Shown piece by piece: positions 8,978 to 17,463 of a stretch of DNA of 35,017 bases. This DNA is from Coprobacter sp. GTDB lineage: Bacteria > Bacteroidota > Bacteroidia > Bacteroidales > UBA11471. The notes under the pieces were generated by a model that ran no database searches, had not been told where the DNA came from, and saw only the letters and a program-made list of their open reading frames with translations. Position numbers and translations under genes: made by a program. The DNA lies in NCBI GenBank assembly GCA_017462265.1, contig JAFTRN010000010.1, forward strand, positions 1-35,017. Direction: 5' to 3'. The stretch's first letter is position 1, and every line of letters begins with the position of its first letter.

Positions 8978-9006
8978 CCGTACGATGAGCGTAGCGGTTC
9001 ACACGG
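8978..9006 (+). repeat. Diverged copy of the right-end palindromic repeat (hairpin core)
   Basis: ACGATGAGCGTAGCG at 8982-8996 followed by GTTC matches 34819-34833 followed by ATTC. The outer stem is eroded: here only CCGT (8978-8981) and ACGG (9003-9006) pair, against CCCCACGA/TCGTGGGG in the intact copy. Probably an old dispersed copy. Confidence 0.45.
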
Positions 9007-9159
9007 AACAGAAACGCCACAGCAACATGAGCGGGAAGCGCTCAACTTATCCACGGATACTTACCATGTAGAATACTCTCACGCTCGGCATAGCTCGTAC
9101 AAGAACGCCTTTGCTCTCGTTTATCGAGTATTTGAGCCGTGTGCCCCTACATTTGCATA

Positions 9160-9237
9160 GTAATAATACGGTATAGCGAGTAGGGCCCCACAGCTTAGAA
9201 GGCTGTGGACCCTGGGTTCGAACCCTAACCCGATTAC
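9160..9237 (+). ncRNA. tRNA-like structured RNA, possibly a degenerate tRNA
   Basis: A perfect 7-bp stem CCACAGC/GCTGTGG with the 7-base loop TTAGAAG (formal anticodon AGA) is followed by GGACC and then CTGGG-TTCGAAC-CCTAA. That is exactly the spacing of anticodon arm, 5-base variable loop and T-arm of a tRNA. GTAAT at the 5' end can pair with ATTAC at the 3' end, and CGG with CCG across a bulge. The D-arm is poor, the first T-stem pair is missing, and a serine tRNA would need a long variable arm, so it is not a normal tRNA. A TACATTTG box (9148-9155) lies immediately upstream. It may be a decayed tRNA, an attachment-site remnant or a small structured RNA. Confidence 0.35.
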
Positions 9238-9330
9238 AAGAAATTAAAAGCGTTGATTTTCATTTTTTTTACCGGGGTTATTGGTTTCGTAATGACGATT
9301 ATGGTAATTAAAGATGTGTAAGAATAAAAA

Positions 9331-9361
9331 AATCGACGCGACCGGAGAGGTCGCGTCGATT
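9331..9361 (-). terminator. Intrinsic terminator after the M3 peptidase gene
   Basis: A perfect 13-bp stem AATCGACGCGACC/GGTCGCGTCGATT with loop GGAGA. On the minus strand it is followed by TTTTTATTC. It lies 21 bases past the peptidase stop. Confidence 0.88.
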
Positions 9362-9382
9362 TATCTTATGGGGTGATGAAAA

Positions 9383-11470
9383 TTACTTTATGCCGTCGCG
9401 GTGCATGAGAGCGTCGATTTGCGGTTCGCGACCGCGGAAACGTACATAGAGCGTCATGGGATCTTCGGTATTACCCTTCTCCAATACATTACGACGGAAC
9501 GATATGGCAGTCGTGGTGTCGAAAATACCCTTCTCCTTGAAGAGCGAGAAAGCATCGGCATCGAGCACTTCCGACCATTTATAGCTGTAATATCCGGCCG
9601 CATATCCACCTCCGAAAATGTGTGAGAATTGGGTGCTGATGAGAGCTGTGTCTATGACCGGTAGCAGTTGGGTGGGAGCGATGGCTTCGTGTTCGAATGT
9701 GAAAATGTCGCCGACCTCCTCGCTGAGGGTGTGCCATGCCATATCGAGCAATCCGAAGGTGAGCTGACGCACACACAGGTATCCGGCTTGGAAGTTGGCC
9801 GCCTCTTGTATCTTGGCTACCAGCGTGTCAGGAATCAATTCGCCGGTCTCGTAGTGGCGGGCAAAGGTGTGGAGAAATTCGGGCTCGGGCAACCAGTTTT
9901 CCATCAGTTGCGAGGGCAGTTCCACAAAGTCGTTGTACACGCTTGTGCCCGATAGCGACTCGTAGCGACAGTTGGTGAGCAATCCGTGCAGTGAGTGGCC
10001 GAATTCATGCAAGAATGTTTCCACTTCGCCGAACGTGAGCAGAGCCGGACTGTTTTCGGTGGCACGCGAGAAGTTCATGACTATCGATACGTGCGGACGG
10101 CTGTTTTCGCCGGTGGCGGTCTGCCATTGGCGTTTGAACTCCGTCATCCAAGCACCGCCCTGCTTGGTGGCGCGGGGGTGGAAGTCGGTATAAAGTACAC
10201 CTAAGAAATCATTATTGGCGTCGAATACTTCGTAGGTCTCGGCCTCGGGGTGATAGAGCGGAATATCGGTAACTCGCTCGAAACGGAGACCATACAGGCG
10301 GCTGGCAAGTCCGAATACACCACCCTTCACGGCTTCCAACTCGAAGTAGGGTTTCAGCATCTCGTCGTTGAGTTTATACAACTCGTCTTTGAGCTTCACC
10401 GAGTAGTAAGAGAAGTCCCATGGCATGATTTCCATAGGCTTACCCTCGTATCTCTCGGCAAACGTGCGCACTTGCTCTACCTCTTTACGGCCGTGGGGCT
10501 TATAGGCGTCGAGCAGTTGGTGTAACAGGTCATATACATGCTTGCTGTCTTGTGCCATGCGGTGCGACAGCACGTGCGAGGCATAGTCTTTCTTGCCCAA
10601 CAGACGGGCTTTCTCGTGTCGTATGGCCGCCATACGTTTCACGATTTCGCGATTGTCGTATTCGCCGCCGGTGCAACGGGTGTTGTATGCCATGTAGAGC
10701 TTCTCTCGCAGATCGCGTCGTGAGGCATATTTCAAGAAAGCCGAGTAGCTGGGGAAGGAGAGGTCGAACAGGTAGCCCTCGTAGCCCTTGTCTTTGGCAC
10801 GCAGAGCGGCTGCGTCGAGTGCGCTTTGTGGCAGACCGGCTACCTCGTCATCGTCGGTGAGTAACATTTCGAAAGCGTTGGTGGCTTTCAATACGTTGGC
10901 ATCGAATTTTACACCGAGCAGACTCAACTCGTTGCTCAACTCGCGATAGCGGGCTTTATCGGCCTCGCCGAGGTTTGCTCCATTGCGCACCATGCCTTCG
11001 TAGGTGGTGGTGAGCAGACGTTGCTGCTCGGTGGTGAGCTGTAATGTGTCGCGGCTGTTATACACCGCCTTGATGCGGGCAAACAGTCCTTCGTTGAGGT
11101 TGATATTGTTGCCGTGCTCGGTAAGCAGGGGCGAGATACGCTCCGAGATTTCGAGCATCTCGTCATCGCCATCAGAATTGAGTAGGTTGAAGAATATAGC
11201 CGTGATACGGTCGAGGGTACTGCCGGAGAGCTCCAACGCCTCGATGGTGTTTTCGAAAGTCGGATCCTCTTTTTGAGCCACAATGGCATCTATCTCGGCC
11301 TGTTGCTGACGTATTCCCTCGGCTATCGCCGGCTCGAAATGTTCGCACTTTATACGGTCAAATGGGGCTGTCCCGTGCCGTGTATCAAAGGGTTCTAATA
11401 ACGGATTTTTATTCATATCGGTACATGAAATGGTAAATACTAACGTGAAGATGTAAAGAATTTTTCGCAT
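9383..11470 (-). CDS. dcp: M3 family zinc metallopeptidase, peptidyl-dipeptidase Dcp-like lipoprotein
   Basis: The 695-residue product is a full-length M3 peptidase. The zinc site HEFGH is at 488-492 with the third ligand Glu517 in FVELPSQ. The downstream region contains FGGGYAAGYYSYKWSEVLDADAF, the conserved Tyr/Gly substrate loop. The N-terminus MRKILYIFTLVFTISC is a lipoprotein signal with Cys16, so this enzyme should be anchored in the cell envelope, unlike cytoplasmic E. coli Dcp. It would release C-terminal dipeptides from oligopeptides imported through the outer membrane. Gene symbol by similarity to Dcp; it could equally be called an oligopeptidase A-like protein. It is monocistronic, with its own terminator. 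Confidence 0.92.
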   Translation of the reverse strand: MRKILYIFTLVFTISCTDMNKNPLLEPFDTRHGTAPFDRIKCEHFEPAIAEGIRQQQAEIDAIVAQKEDPTFENTIEALELSGSTLDRITAIFFNLLNSDGDDEMLEISERISPLLTEHGNNINLNEGLFARIKAVYNSRDTLQLTTEQQRLLTTTYEGMVRNGANLGEADKARYRELSNELSLLGVKFDANVLKATNAFEMLLTDDDEVAGLPQSALDAAALRAKDKGYEGYLFDLSFPSYSAFLKYASRRDLREKLYMAYNTRCTGGEYDNREIVKRMAAIRHEKARLLGKKDYASHVLSHRMAQDSKHVYDLLHQLLDAYKPHGRKEVEQVRTFAERYEGKPMEIMPWDFSYYSVKLKDELYKLNDEMLKPYFELEAVKGGVFGLASRLYGLRFERVTDIPLYHPEAETYEVFDANNDFLGVLYTDFHPRATKQGGAWMTEFKRQWQTATGENSRPHVSIVMNFSRATENSPALLTFGEVETFLHEFGHSLHGLLTNCRYESLSGTSVYNDFVELPSQLMENWLPEPEFLHTFARHYETGELIPDTLVAKIQEAANFQAGYLCVRQLTFGLLDMAWHTLSEEVGDIFTFEHEAIAPTQLLPVIDTALISTQFSHIFGGGYAAGYYSYKWSEVLDADAFSLFKEKGIFDTTTAISFRRNVLEKGNTEDPMTLYVRFRGREPQIDALMHRDGIK

Positions 11471-11587
11471 AGTGTGAGAACAGTTTTGTTATGGCAAATA
11501 TCGGCATAAAAAGCCGATTGGTTGTTCGATAGCTCTTTAATTTGTGTTAATACCCGGGTAACCGCTTCGTTTGTGAAAGATAATATA

Positions 11588-11595
11588 TATCTTTG
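11588..11595 (+). promoter_or_regulatory. Promoter -7 element for the sulfatase-like gene
   Basis: TATCTTTG at 11588-11595 matches the -7 consensus. The -33 partner is poor: TTCG lies 18 bases upstream and a TTTG is too close at 14. Transcription would begin near 11602. Confidence 0.4.
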
Positions 11596-11660
11596 CTCAA
11601 CAGGCTTATCGGATATTAATGCAATTATCCGGCAGGTATTATTTTCACGCTGTAAAAATA

Positions 11661-13493
11661 ATGATTATGTTGCGATTGTGCTACTTGGCAGCCATATATT
11701 TCTGGTTTGTGTTGATATTTATATTGCAAAAGCCGCTCTTTATGCTTTGGCAAGGCGATTTGTATGCGACTACAGCTGTGGTCGATTGGTTGCGGGTGAT
11801 GTGGCACGGACTGCCCATCGACTTCTCGGTAGCGGCTTACTTGTCGGTCGTACCCTTTCTGCTCACCTTGGTGGCTATATGGGTGCCCGGGCGATGGCTT
11901 TTGCGTGCCTTGCGTGTATATTTTGCCTTGATGGTGACTGTTTTAGGTGTGGTATGTATGTGCGATGCCGAACTTTATGGCTACTGGGGTTTCCGTCTCG
12001 ATGCCACACCGCTGTTCTATCTGCAATCGCCGGCCGATGCCATGGCAAGTGTGCCTCTTGGAACATTTATAGCGGGTGTAGTCGGTGTGGCGGTATATGT
12101 GTGCTTGGTGGGCTATCCGCTCGACCGGTGGCTGTTACGCCCCATGGTGGCGGTGAGTTGTGGTAGTACATGGCAACGCAAGGCGACTTATACACCGGTG
12201 TATCTTGTGGCGATGGCATTCCTGTTCTTGCCTATACGGGGTGGTGTGTCGGCCTCGACCATGAATGTGGGTAAGGCCTATTTCAGTGAGCGTATAGAGC
12301 TGAATCATGCGGCTGTAAATCCGGCCTTCAGTTTTCTTGCCTCGCTCTCGAAGGGGGAGGATTTCCGCTCGCTCTACCGCTTCATGTCGCCTGCAGAGGC
12401 CGATGAAGCTTATGCCCCTTTAGCGCAACAACCCGTTGCTTTCCCTACGGACACGACGGCTTGGCTCACGACCTCCCGCCCCGATATTCTGTTGATTATA
12501 CTCGAAAGTTTCACCGGCCATATCATCGACGAACCGGGAGTGATGCCGTGCTTGAAAAAACTCTCTTGTGAGGGCATATATTTCCCCCACTTCTATGCCA
12601 ATAGTTTCCGCACCGATAGGGGATTGGTGGCGTTACTCAGTGGCTATCCGGCACAACCTACAACCTCTATCATGAAATATCCGGCCAAATCGCAATCGTT
12701 GCCGGCCATCGCGCGGTCGTTGCGAGGCGTGGGTTATGATACGCAGATGATATATGGCGGTGATGCCGATTTCACCAATATGCGTTCCTATTATTATGCC
12801 ACGGGTTATAGCGATGTGGTATCGGTTGAGGATTTTACGGCGGCCGAAAATTCGGCACGTTGGGGAGTGCCCGACCATATCATGTTCCCTTATCTGTTAC
12901 GGAGCGTTAAAGAGCAGACGAAACATCCTTTCATAAAAACATTCCTCACGCTGAGCAGTCACGAGCCATTCGACGTGCCGATGCGTAGGCTCGATAATCT
13001 CTATCTCAATTCGGTGGCCTATACCGATAGCTGTCTGGGTGCGTTTGTCGATAGTCTGCGCCTCACCCCTCAATGGGATAATACGTTGATAATATTTGTG
13101 GCCGATCACACGATGCGTTATCCGGCAGGTATCAAAGAGCATGAGGTGCGTCGCCACCATATACCCATGATATGGTGTGGTGGTGCGGTGCGCGGTCATC
13201 GGGTTGTGGAACGATATGGTGCACAGACCGACCTGGCTGCTACGTTGTTGGCACAGATGCAAATAGACTATTCCGATTTCTCATTCAGCAAAAATATGGC
13301 CGATACCGCTCAACGGGCATTCGCCTACTATACCTATAAAGATGGTCTGGGCTATGTCGATGAGGCTACCAGTGTGGTTTACGATTGTGAATCTCAGCAG
13401 TGGATCGTCTCCGAAGGTCCTGACACCGTAGCTTGTCGCGCAGCGGCACAAGCCTACCTGCAAAAGCTATACGACGACCTCGGCAATCGCTGA
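11661..13493 (+). CDS. Inner-membrane sulfatase / LTA-synthase family protein
   Basis: The protein has about five N-terminal membrane segments, then an alkaline-phosphatase-fold domain facing the periplasm. The domain starts DILLIILESFTGH and contains SFRTDRGLVALLSGYPAQ with the catalytic Thr, MIYGGDADFTNM, SSHEPFDVP and FVADHTMRYP with the metal-binding Asp-His. This is the LtaS/phosphoglycerol-transferase branch of PF00884. In Gram-negative Bacteroidales the likely activity is transfer of a phospho-group onto lipid or glycan, but the substrate is not visible. Start uncertain: ATG 11619 adds 14 residues; I prefer 11661 because the first membrane helix begins there and an A-rich stretch precedes it. 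It converges with the TPR gene 28 bases after the stop. Confidence 0.85.
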   Translation: MIMLRLCYLAAIYFWFVLIFILQKPLFMLWQGDLYATTAVVDWLRVMWHGLPIDFSVAAYLSVVPFLLTLVAIWVPGRWLLRALRVYFALMVTVLGVVCMCDAELYGYWGFRLDATPLFYLQSPADAMASVPLGTFIAGVVGVAVYVCLVGYPLDRWLLRPMVAVSCGSTWQRKATYTPVYLVAMAFLFLPIRGGVSASTMNVGKAYFSERIELNHAAVNPAFSFLASLSKGEDFRSLYRFMSPAEADEAYAPLAQQPVAFPTDTTAWLTTSRPDILLIILESFTGHIIDEPGVMPCLKKLSCEGIYFPHFYANSFRTDRGLVALLSGYPAQPTTSIMKYPAKSQSLPAIARSLRGVGYDTQMIYGGDADFTNMRSYYYATGYSDVVSVEDFTAAENSARWGVPDHIMFPYLLRSVKEQTKHPFIKTFLTLSSHEPFDVPMRRLDNLYLNSVAYTDSCLGAFVDSLRLTPQWDNTLIIFVADHTMRYPAGIKEHEVRRHHIPMIWCGGAVRGHRVVERYGAQTDLAATLLAQMQIDYSDFSFSKNMADTAQRAFAYYTYKDGLGYVDEATSVVYDCESQQWIVSEGPDTVACRAAAQAYLQKLYDDLGNR

Positions 13494-13521
13494 TTTTATG
13501 GCATCATTTATTGAAAAGAGG

Positions 13522-15750
13522 CTAAGATATTTGATATAGTAACTGGTCGAGCAGGAGGGGAATATCCTCTTCGTGGATACCTGCGTGCATCAAGTCGGGA
13601 ATATCTTGCTTGAAATTTTCGATAAATCGCCGGCTGTCGTTGCCATCGAGCGAAATACTCTCTCGGTATAAATCGAGCGCCCGTCGGGTGTTCCCTACCA
13701 CCCATTCCACATGACCTGCATTCATATAGTCGAGCGCTGTGGGCTTGTCGGTCAGTATCTTGTCGTAGTAGCGTTGGGCCTGTTCCTGCTTACCTGTTAG
13801 GAACGAGCACCAAGCGATGGGCCGCAAAGCCTTCCCGCTCTCGGGGTGCAGATAGTCGGCTTTGAAATAGTATTTCAGGGCTTCGTCGTAATTCTTTTCA
13901 TCTACGAGACAATGGCCTATATTCAGGCATATCGACAGATTGTCGGGTTGTATGTCGGCAATTCTCAAGTAATATTCGAGTGCCTTGCGATTGTCTTTCA
14001 ATGTGCGATAACAGGCGGCGATACGGCGCAATGTCCATATATTATCGGGCTGTATCATGTCGGCGTGCAGATAGGCATTCAGGGCCTCTTGGTACTTTTG
14101 CAATGTCTGTTGGCAAAAACCTATCTTCTGATACAATCCGCTGTCGGTCGTGTTATGAGCCGATAGTCGTTCGAACAATACAAGAGCGTCGCCGTAAAAC
14201 TCTTTTTTGAAATAAAATTCACCGATGAGGCGCAACGTGTCGTCATCGCTCAATATCGATTGCAGGGCATCTATTTTCATCAAATCGATAGGTCGGGCAA
14301 ACGGGTTGTAAAACTCGTGTCGGCGGTGATAGAGCTTGAAAAACCGATAAAAATCCTGCACATATTGGTTGGCGATACTTTTGCTCTTTTTGTCGTGCGA
14401 CAGCTCTACCCCCTCTTTTTCTATCTGCTCCATATCTGTGCCTTCTATGTTGAATTGCGAGGTCAGCATACCGCGTTGCGCCTCGGGGGTGGCTTTCAGG
14501 CACAGACAGAAGGAATATTTGTCGGAATTACATAGGAATCGGGAGCGGGTAATCAGGCTCAAAAATGTATTTTTGCCTTCCTCTCCGGCCGGATATAACT
14601 CTTGTAATGCGCTATGTTTGTCGGTAAATGGCAAAAACCAATTGCCGATGGATTGAAAAAACGGGAAACTCTTCAACCCCGAGAAAGTACTCAAGAATAC
14701 ATCTGAACCCTCCATTTGCAGGTCGTTGAGCTCTTTCAGCTTATTGGATATGCCCGACTGCTCGAGAAGTTCCTGCCATTCGGGATTTTCATCGGGTGTA
14801 TATATCTCGATGTTGGTGTCGGCGGGACTTATTTTTTTAAACAACGAGGGGTTCAATTTCATCATTTCGGGCAGCAACTCCTCGGTGAGTTTCTTCGAGA
14901 TTCTTTCGGCTTCGCGACTTTTTATCAGTTGTAAGAATATATTATGAGTGTCAGAGACAAATCGGGACGTCTCTTTCAAAGCCTCTATATGCGCGTTGAG
15001 TGAGGTCGATAGCCCCACTCTGTGACGATATACATAGATTAATATCAACGCGTTGCATAGGGCACGTTGGCTCACCTCTTCGTCCTCGTGTTCGCTATAT
15101 AGGGTGAGCAACAAATCTATTTTCTTTTCGTCGTATCGATGTAGTATGTTCAGCGTGAGGGCGGCCATCAACATGGCGGTCGTTTCGCTGCTATAATGCC
15201 CCGGCGACATACATTCATGCAAAGTGTCGTAGTCTTGCTCTTTGGCCGGATAGTTGGTCCAGATGCGGGCGAATAACTCTTCGGCAGCCATTTCGGCCGA
15301 TTGGCGCAACTGCAATCGGGTGTCGCCCCTATTCTCGATATCGCTCAAAAGCGCGTTCAGCGATAATTCTTCGGCTGTTTTATCCAATCTGTCGCAAGCC
15401 TCCTGCAGTGTCATATCCGGGTGTTGGCGGTAATAACGCTTCTTTTGGAAATAGAGTGTGTTCAGCTCATTCTCTTGTAACTTCTCTACCAAAGTGTCGG
15501 CTAAGGTATATGCCGAGAGTATCAGACTGTTATATACAAATTCTCTGTTGGGATCGTTATAGCCGTCGAGCATATATTGTATCATATAACGATACGAGGT
15601 CTCCAACTCCGCGAGCTTATCGGCAGCCTGCCACTCTTCGGGAATGGCGTTTATCAGTATGCTTATCTCGGCAAATGCCTCTTTGATACGTTTTTCACCC
15701 AATAGGGATAGCACTCTGCGGTAATGATTTTGTATATCGCCGGTCGTCAT
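13522..15750 (-). CDS. Large cytoplasmic tetratricopeptide-repeat protein
   Basis: A 742-residue protein without signal peptide or membrane segment. The N-terminal 500 residues are helical and show no motif I know. The C-terminal third carries at least five TPR units, e.g. YQKIGFCQQTLQKYQEALNA, NIWTLRRIAACYRTLKDNRK and NLSICLNIGHCLVDEKNYDE. TPRs mediate protein-protein contacts; no partner can be read from the sequence. It starts 31 bases after the stop of the flavodiiron protein gene on the same strand, so co-transcription is possible, though nothing links the two functions. Real gene, function unknown. Confidence 0.85.
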   Translation of the reverse strand: MTTGDIQNHYRRVLSLLGEKRIKEAFAEISILINAIPEEWQAADKLAELETSYRYMIQYMLDGYNDPNREFVYNSLILSAYTLADTLVEKLQENELNTLYFQKKRYYRQHPDMTLQEACDRLDKTAEELSLNALLSDIENRGDTRLQLRQSAEMAAEELFARIWTNYPAKEQDYDTLHECMSPGHYSSETTAMLMAALTLNILHRYDEKKIDLLLTLYSEHEDEEVSQRALCNALILIYVYRHRVGLSTSLNAHIEALKETSRFVSDTHNIFLQLIKSREAERISKKLTEELLPEMMKLNPSLFKKISPADTNIEIYTPDENPEWQELLEQSGISNKLKELNDLQMEGSDVFLSTFSGLKSFPFFQSIGNWFLPFTDKHSALQELYPAGEEGKNTFLSLITRSRFLCNSDKYSFCLCLKATPEAQRGMLTSQFNIEGTDMEQIEKEGVELSHDKKSKSIANQYVQDFYRFFKLYHRRHEFYNPFARPIDLMKIDALQSILSDDDTLRLIGEFYFKKEFYGDALVLFERLSAHNTTDSGLYQKIGFCQQTLQKYQEALNAYLHADMIQPDNIWTLRRIAACYRTLKDNRKALEYYLRIADIQPDNLSICLNIGHCLVDEKNYDEALKYYFKADYLHPESGKALRPIAWCSFLTGKQEQAQRYYDKILTDKPTALDYMNAGHVEWVVGNTRRALDLYRESISLDGNDSRRFIENFKQDIPDLMHAGIHEEDIPLLLDQLLYQIS

Positions 15751-15781
15751 TATCGGTGGATATATTAAGATTAAGAACAGT

Positions 15782-16975
15782 TTAGCACTTTTTTAATTCT
15801 GCAGCGATGGATTTTGCCAATTCCCGACATTGTCCGATTATGGCATCGGAAAAGCCTTGACGCATTTCCACCGGTGCGCCGGGCATGGTCCAATGCATAT
15901 CGTTACCGAAAGCTGTCAATTCTTTTACCGCGCGTCCCGCCCAACTGAATGAACCGAAACAGCCATATACCTTGGATTTCACCTCTCGGTTGCGAAGTGC
16001 AGACAATAACGCCTCGATGTCGGGAAACAGTCCGGTATTGTATGTGGCACTGCCTATGATGAGGCTGTTGTATCGGAATATATCGCGCAAAACGACCGAT
16101 TTATCGACGGTGGATATATCGTATAGCACGACCTTGTCGATACCCTGCGAACCGATAGCTTGCGCTATTTCTTCGGCCATTCGGGCGGTATTGCCATACA
16201 TACTACCATATACGATTACGACACCCTTTTCGCTTTCGTGTCGGCTCAGGCGGTCGTATATGTCAATTACCTTCTTGGTATATTTTTTCCACACGGGCCC
16301 ATGAGTCGTGCATATAATATCGATGGGCAGGGGTGCTAATTTTTTCAACGCGTTCTGCACCGGTACTCCATATTTCCCCACGATAGAGGCATAGTAACGA
16401 TACATTTCGTCCCAATATATGTCGCAACAAATATCCTCGTCGATAACACCACCGACCAATGCCCCGAAACACCCGAAAGCGTCGCCCGAGAACAAAATCT
16501 TTTCTTGGGGGCAATAGGTTGCCATGGTCTCGGGCCAGTGCACCATAGGTATGGGATAGAACGTCAAATCTTTTTCGCCCAAATGCAACGTGTCGCCCTC
16601 TTTCACCACAAGCATATTGTGGCATATACCATAGAATCCGTTGATCATATCGATTGTTTTGGGGTTACCCACAATCTGCACATCGGGGTATGCGCGCCTT
16701 ACCGCCGCAATCGAGGCCGAGTGGTCGGGTTCCATGTGATTAATAATCAGATAATCAATACCCCTCGAACCTAATATATTACGAATATTGGTTAAAAAGG
16801 TTTCGGTATATTTGGCCTCGATAGTGTCGATGAGAGCTACTTTTTCATCTACCATCAGATAGCTGTTGTATGAGACGCCGTGAGGCAGAGTCCATAGAGC
16901 CTCAAATTTTTGAGTTCGGTAGTCGTTGGCACCTACATAATAGAGACCGGGAGTTATTTCTATATTACAGTTCAT
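15782..16975 (-). CDS. fprA: FprA family A-type flavoprotein (flavodiiron protein)
   Basis: The 397-residue protein joins a metallo-beta-lactamase-like domain (1-245) to a flavodoxin domain (250-397). The diiron ligands are visible: His80, Glu82, Asp84, His85 in HMEPDHS, then His146, Asp165 and His225. The FMN phosphate loop is YGSMYGNTA (256-264). Such enzymes reduce O2 to water or NO to N2O in anaerobes, taking electrons from rubredoxin or a reductase. There is no fused rubredoxin domain. This fits the oxidative-defence genes later in the window (PerR-like regulator and rubrerythrin), though it is not linked to them in an operon. Whether O2 or NO is the substrate cannot be decided from sequence. 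Confidence 0.93.
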   Translation of the reverse strand: MNCNIEITPGLYYVGANDYRTQKFEALWTLPHGVSYNSYLMVDEKVALIDTIEAKYTETFLTNIRNILGSRGIDYLIINHMEPDHSASIAAVRRAYPDVQIVGNPKTIDMINGFYGICHNMLVVKEGDTLHLGEKDLTFYPIPMVHWPETMATYCPQEKILFSGDAFGCFGALVGGVIDEDICCDIYWDEMYRYYASIVGKYGVPVQNALKKLAPLPIDIICTTHGPVWKKYTKKVIDIYDRLSRHESEKGVVIVYGSMYGNTARMAEEIAQAIGSQGIDKVVLYDISTVDKSVVLRDIFRYNSLIIGSATYNTGLFPDIEALLSALRNREVKSKVYGCFGSFSWAGRAVKELTAFGNDMHWTMPGAPVEMRQGFSDAIIGQCRELAKSIAAELKKC

Positions 16976-17276
16976 ATCTTTTGTATAAATATATATGTAT
17001 AATATAACAACGAAATACGTTGATTGGATTTTTGATGTTATTTATTGAAAAACTGTTTGGGGTAAAATCTATGTTTCAAAAACAACTTTTCAATAATAAT
17101 GCAATATTAGGGAATAATCTCGAAAAAAAAGCCTTTTCCCGAAAAAATATTATGCCGAGAGGGTGAAAATAGCCTTGTGTGTCGGTTATAAGACTGATTT
17201 TATTGTCGCAAATCTTAAATATTGTTAAAATTGTAATTTTATGTTGTAGAAATATGTTTTATAACATAAAATGTCC

Positions 17277-17284
17277 TATATTTG
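17277..17284 (+). promoter_or_regulatory. Promoter -7 element upstream of the sugar operon
   Basis: TATATTTG followed by C matches TAnnTTTG. No good TTTG is found 19-21 bases upstream; the region is AT-rich. Predicted start near 17291, leaving a leader of about 170 bases before rmlB that contains a terminator. Confidence 0.5.
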
Positions 17285-17323
17285 CATCGTGTTTTTCATG
17301 GTATTAGATTTAAGGTTAACAGA

Positions 17324-17355
17324 GATTGGTTGTCGCGAGACAATCAATTTTTTTT
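17324..17355 (+). terminator. Intrinsic terminator / attenuator in the leader of the sugar operon
   Basis: GATTGGTTGTC (17324-17334), a GCGA tetraloop, then GACAATCAATT (17339-17349) make an 11-bp stem with two G-T pairs, ending in eight consecutive T (17348-17355). By structure this is a strong rho-independent terminator, but it stands between the promoter-like box and rmlB with no gene before it. Confidence 0.75.
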
Positions 17356-17463
17356 GTCCCTATAAAAACGTAAGAAATACCTTAATGTACGTGGTGGTGA
17401 ATATTCTCGACAGAAAAGGTGGGCGATTTGCTAAAAAATATGTATCTTGCGCCCTAAATTTGA

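Larger units (their letters stand above)
8908..9330. other. Intergenic stretch with repeat core and tRNA-like structure
   Basis: No convincing gene. Contents seen: a 15-base core ACGATGAGCGTAGCG (8982-8996) identical to one in the palindromic element at the right end of the window; a 13-base TTATCGAGTATTT (9121-9133) shared with 34614-34626; a promoter-like TACATTTG (9148-9155); and a tRNA-like fold at 9160-9237. A minus-strand frame at 8854-9054 (66 codons, Ser/Arg-rich) overlaps the DUF4270 terminator and the repeat core and is not credible as a gene. Confidence 0.5.
16976..17463. other. AT-rich intergenic region: upstream of fprA and leader of the sugar operon
   Basis: The first 300 bases (16976-17276) are AT-rich and I see no gene or repeat there; the fprA promoter must lie in it but I found no exact TAnnTTTG on the minus strand. 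The second part holds the sugar-operon promoter-like box (17277-17284), a strong terminator hairpin (17324-17355) and a 57-codon open frame (17298-17471) running up to rmlB. Confidence 0.6.

Noticed and set aside
8854..9054. 66-codon minus-strand frame after the DUF4270 gene
   Set aside because: It spans a terminator and the repeat core and has a Ser/Arg/Cys-rich composition with no motif.
9160..9237. Calling this a normal tRNA-Ser(AGA) or tRNA-Arg(TCT) on the other strand
   Set aside because: Ser would need a long variable arm and the D-arm is poor. The reverse strand has the right TCTAA-type loop but its T-loop would lie on the wrong side.
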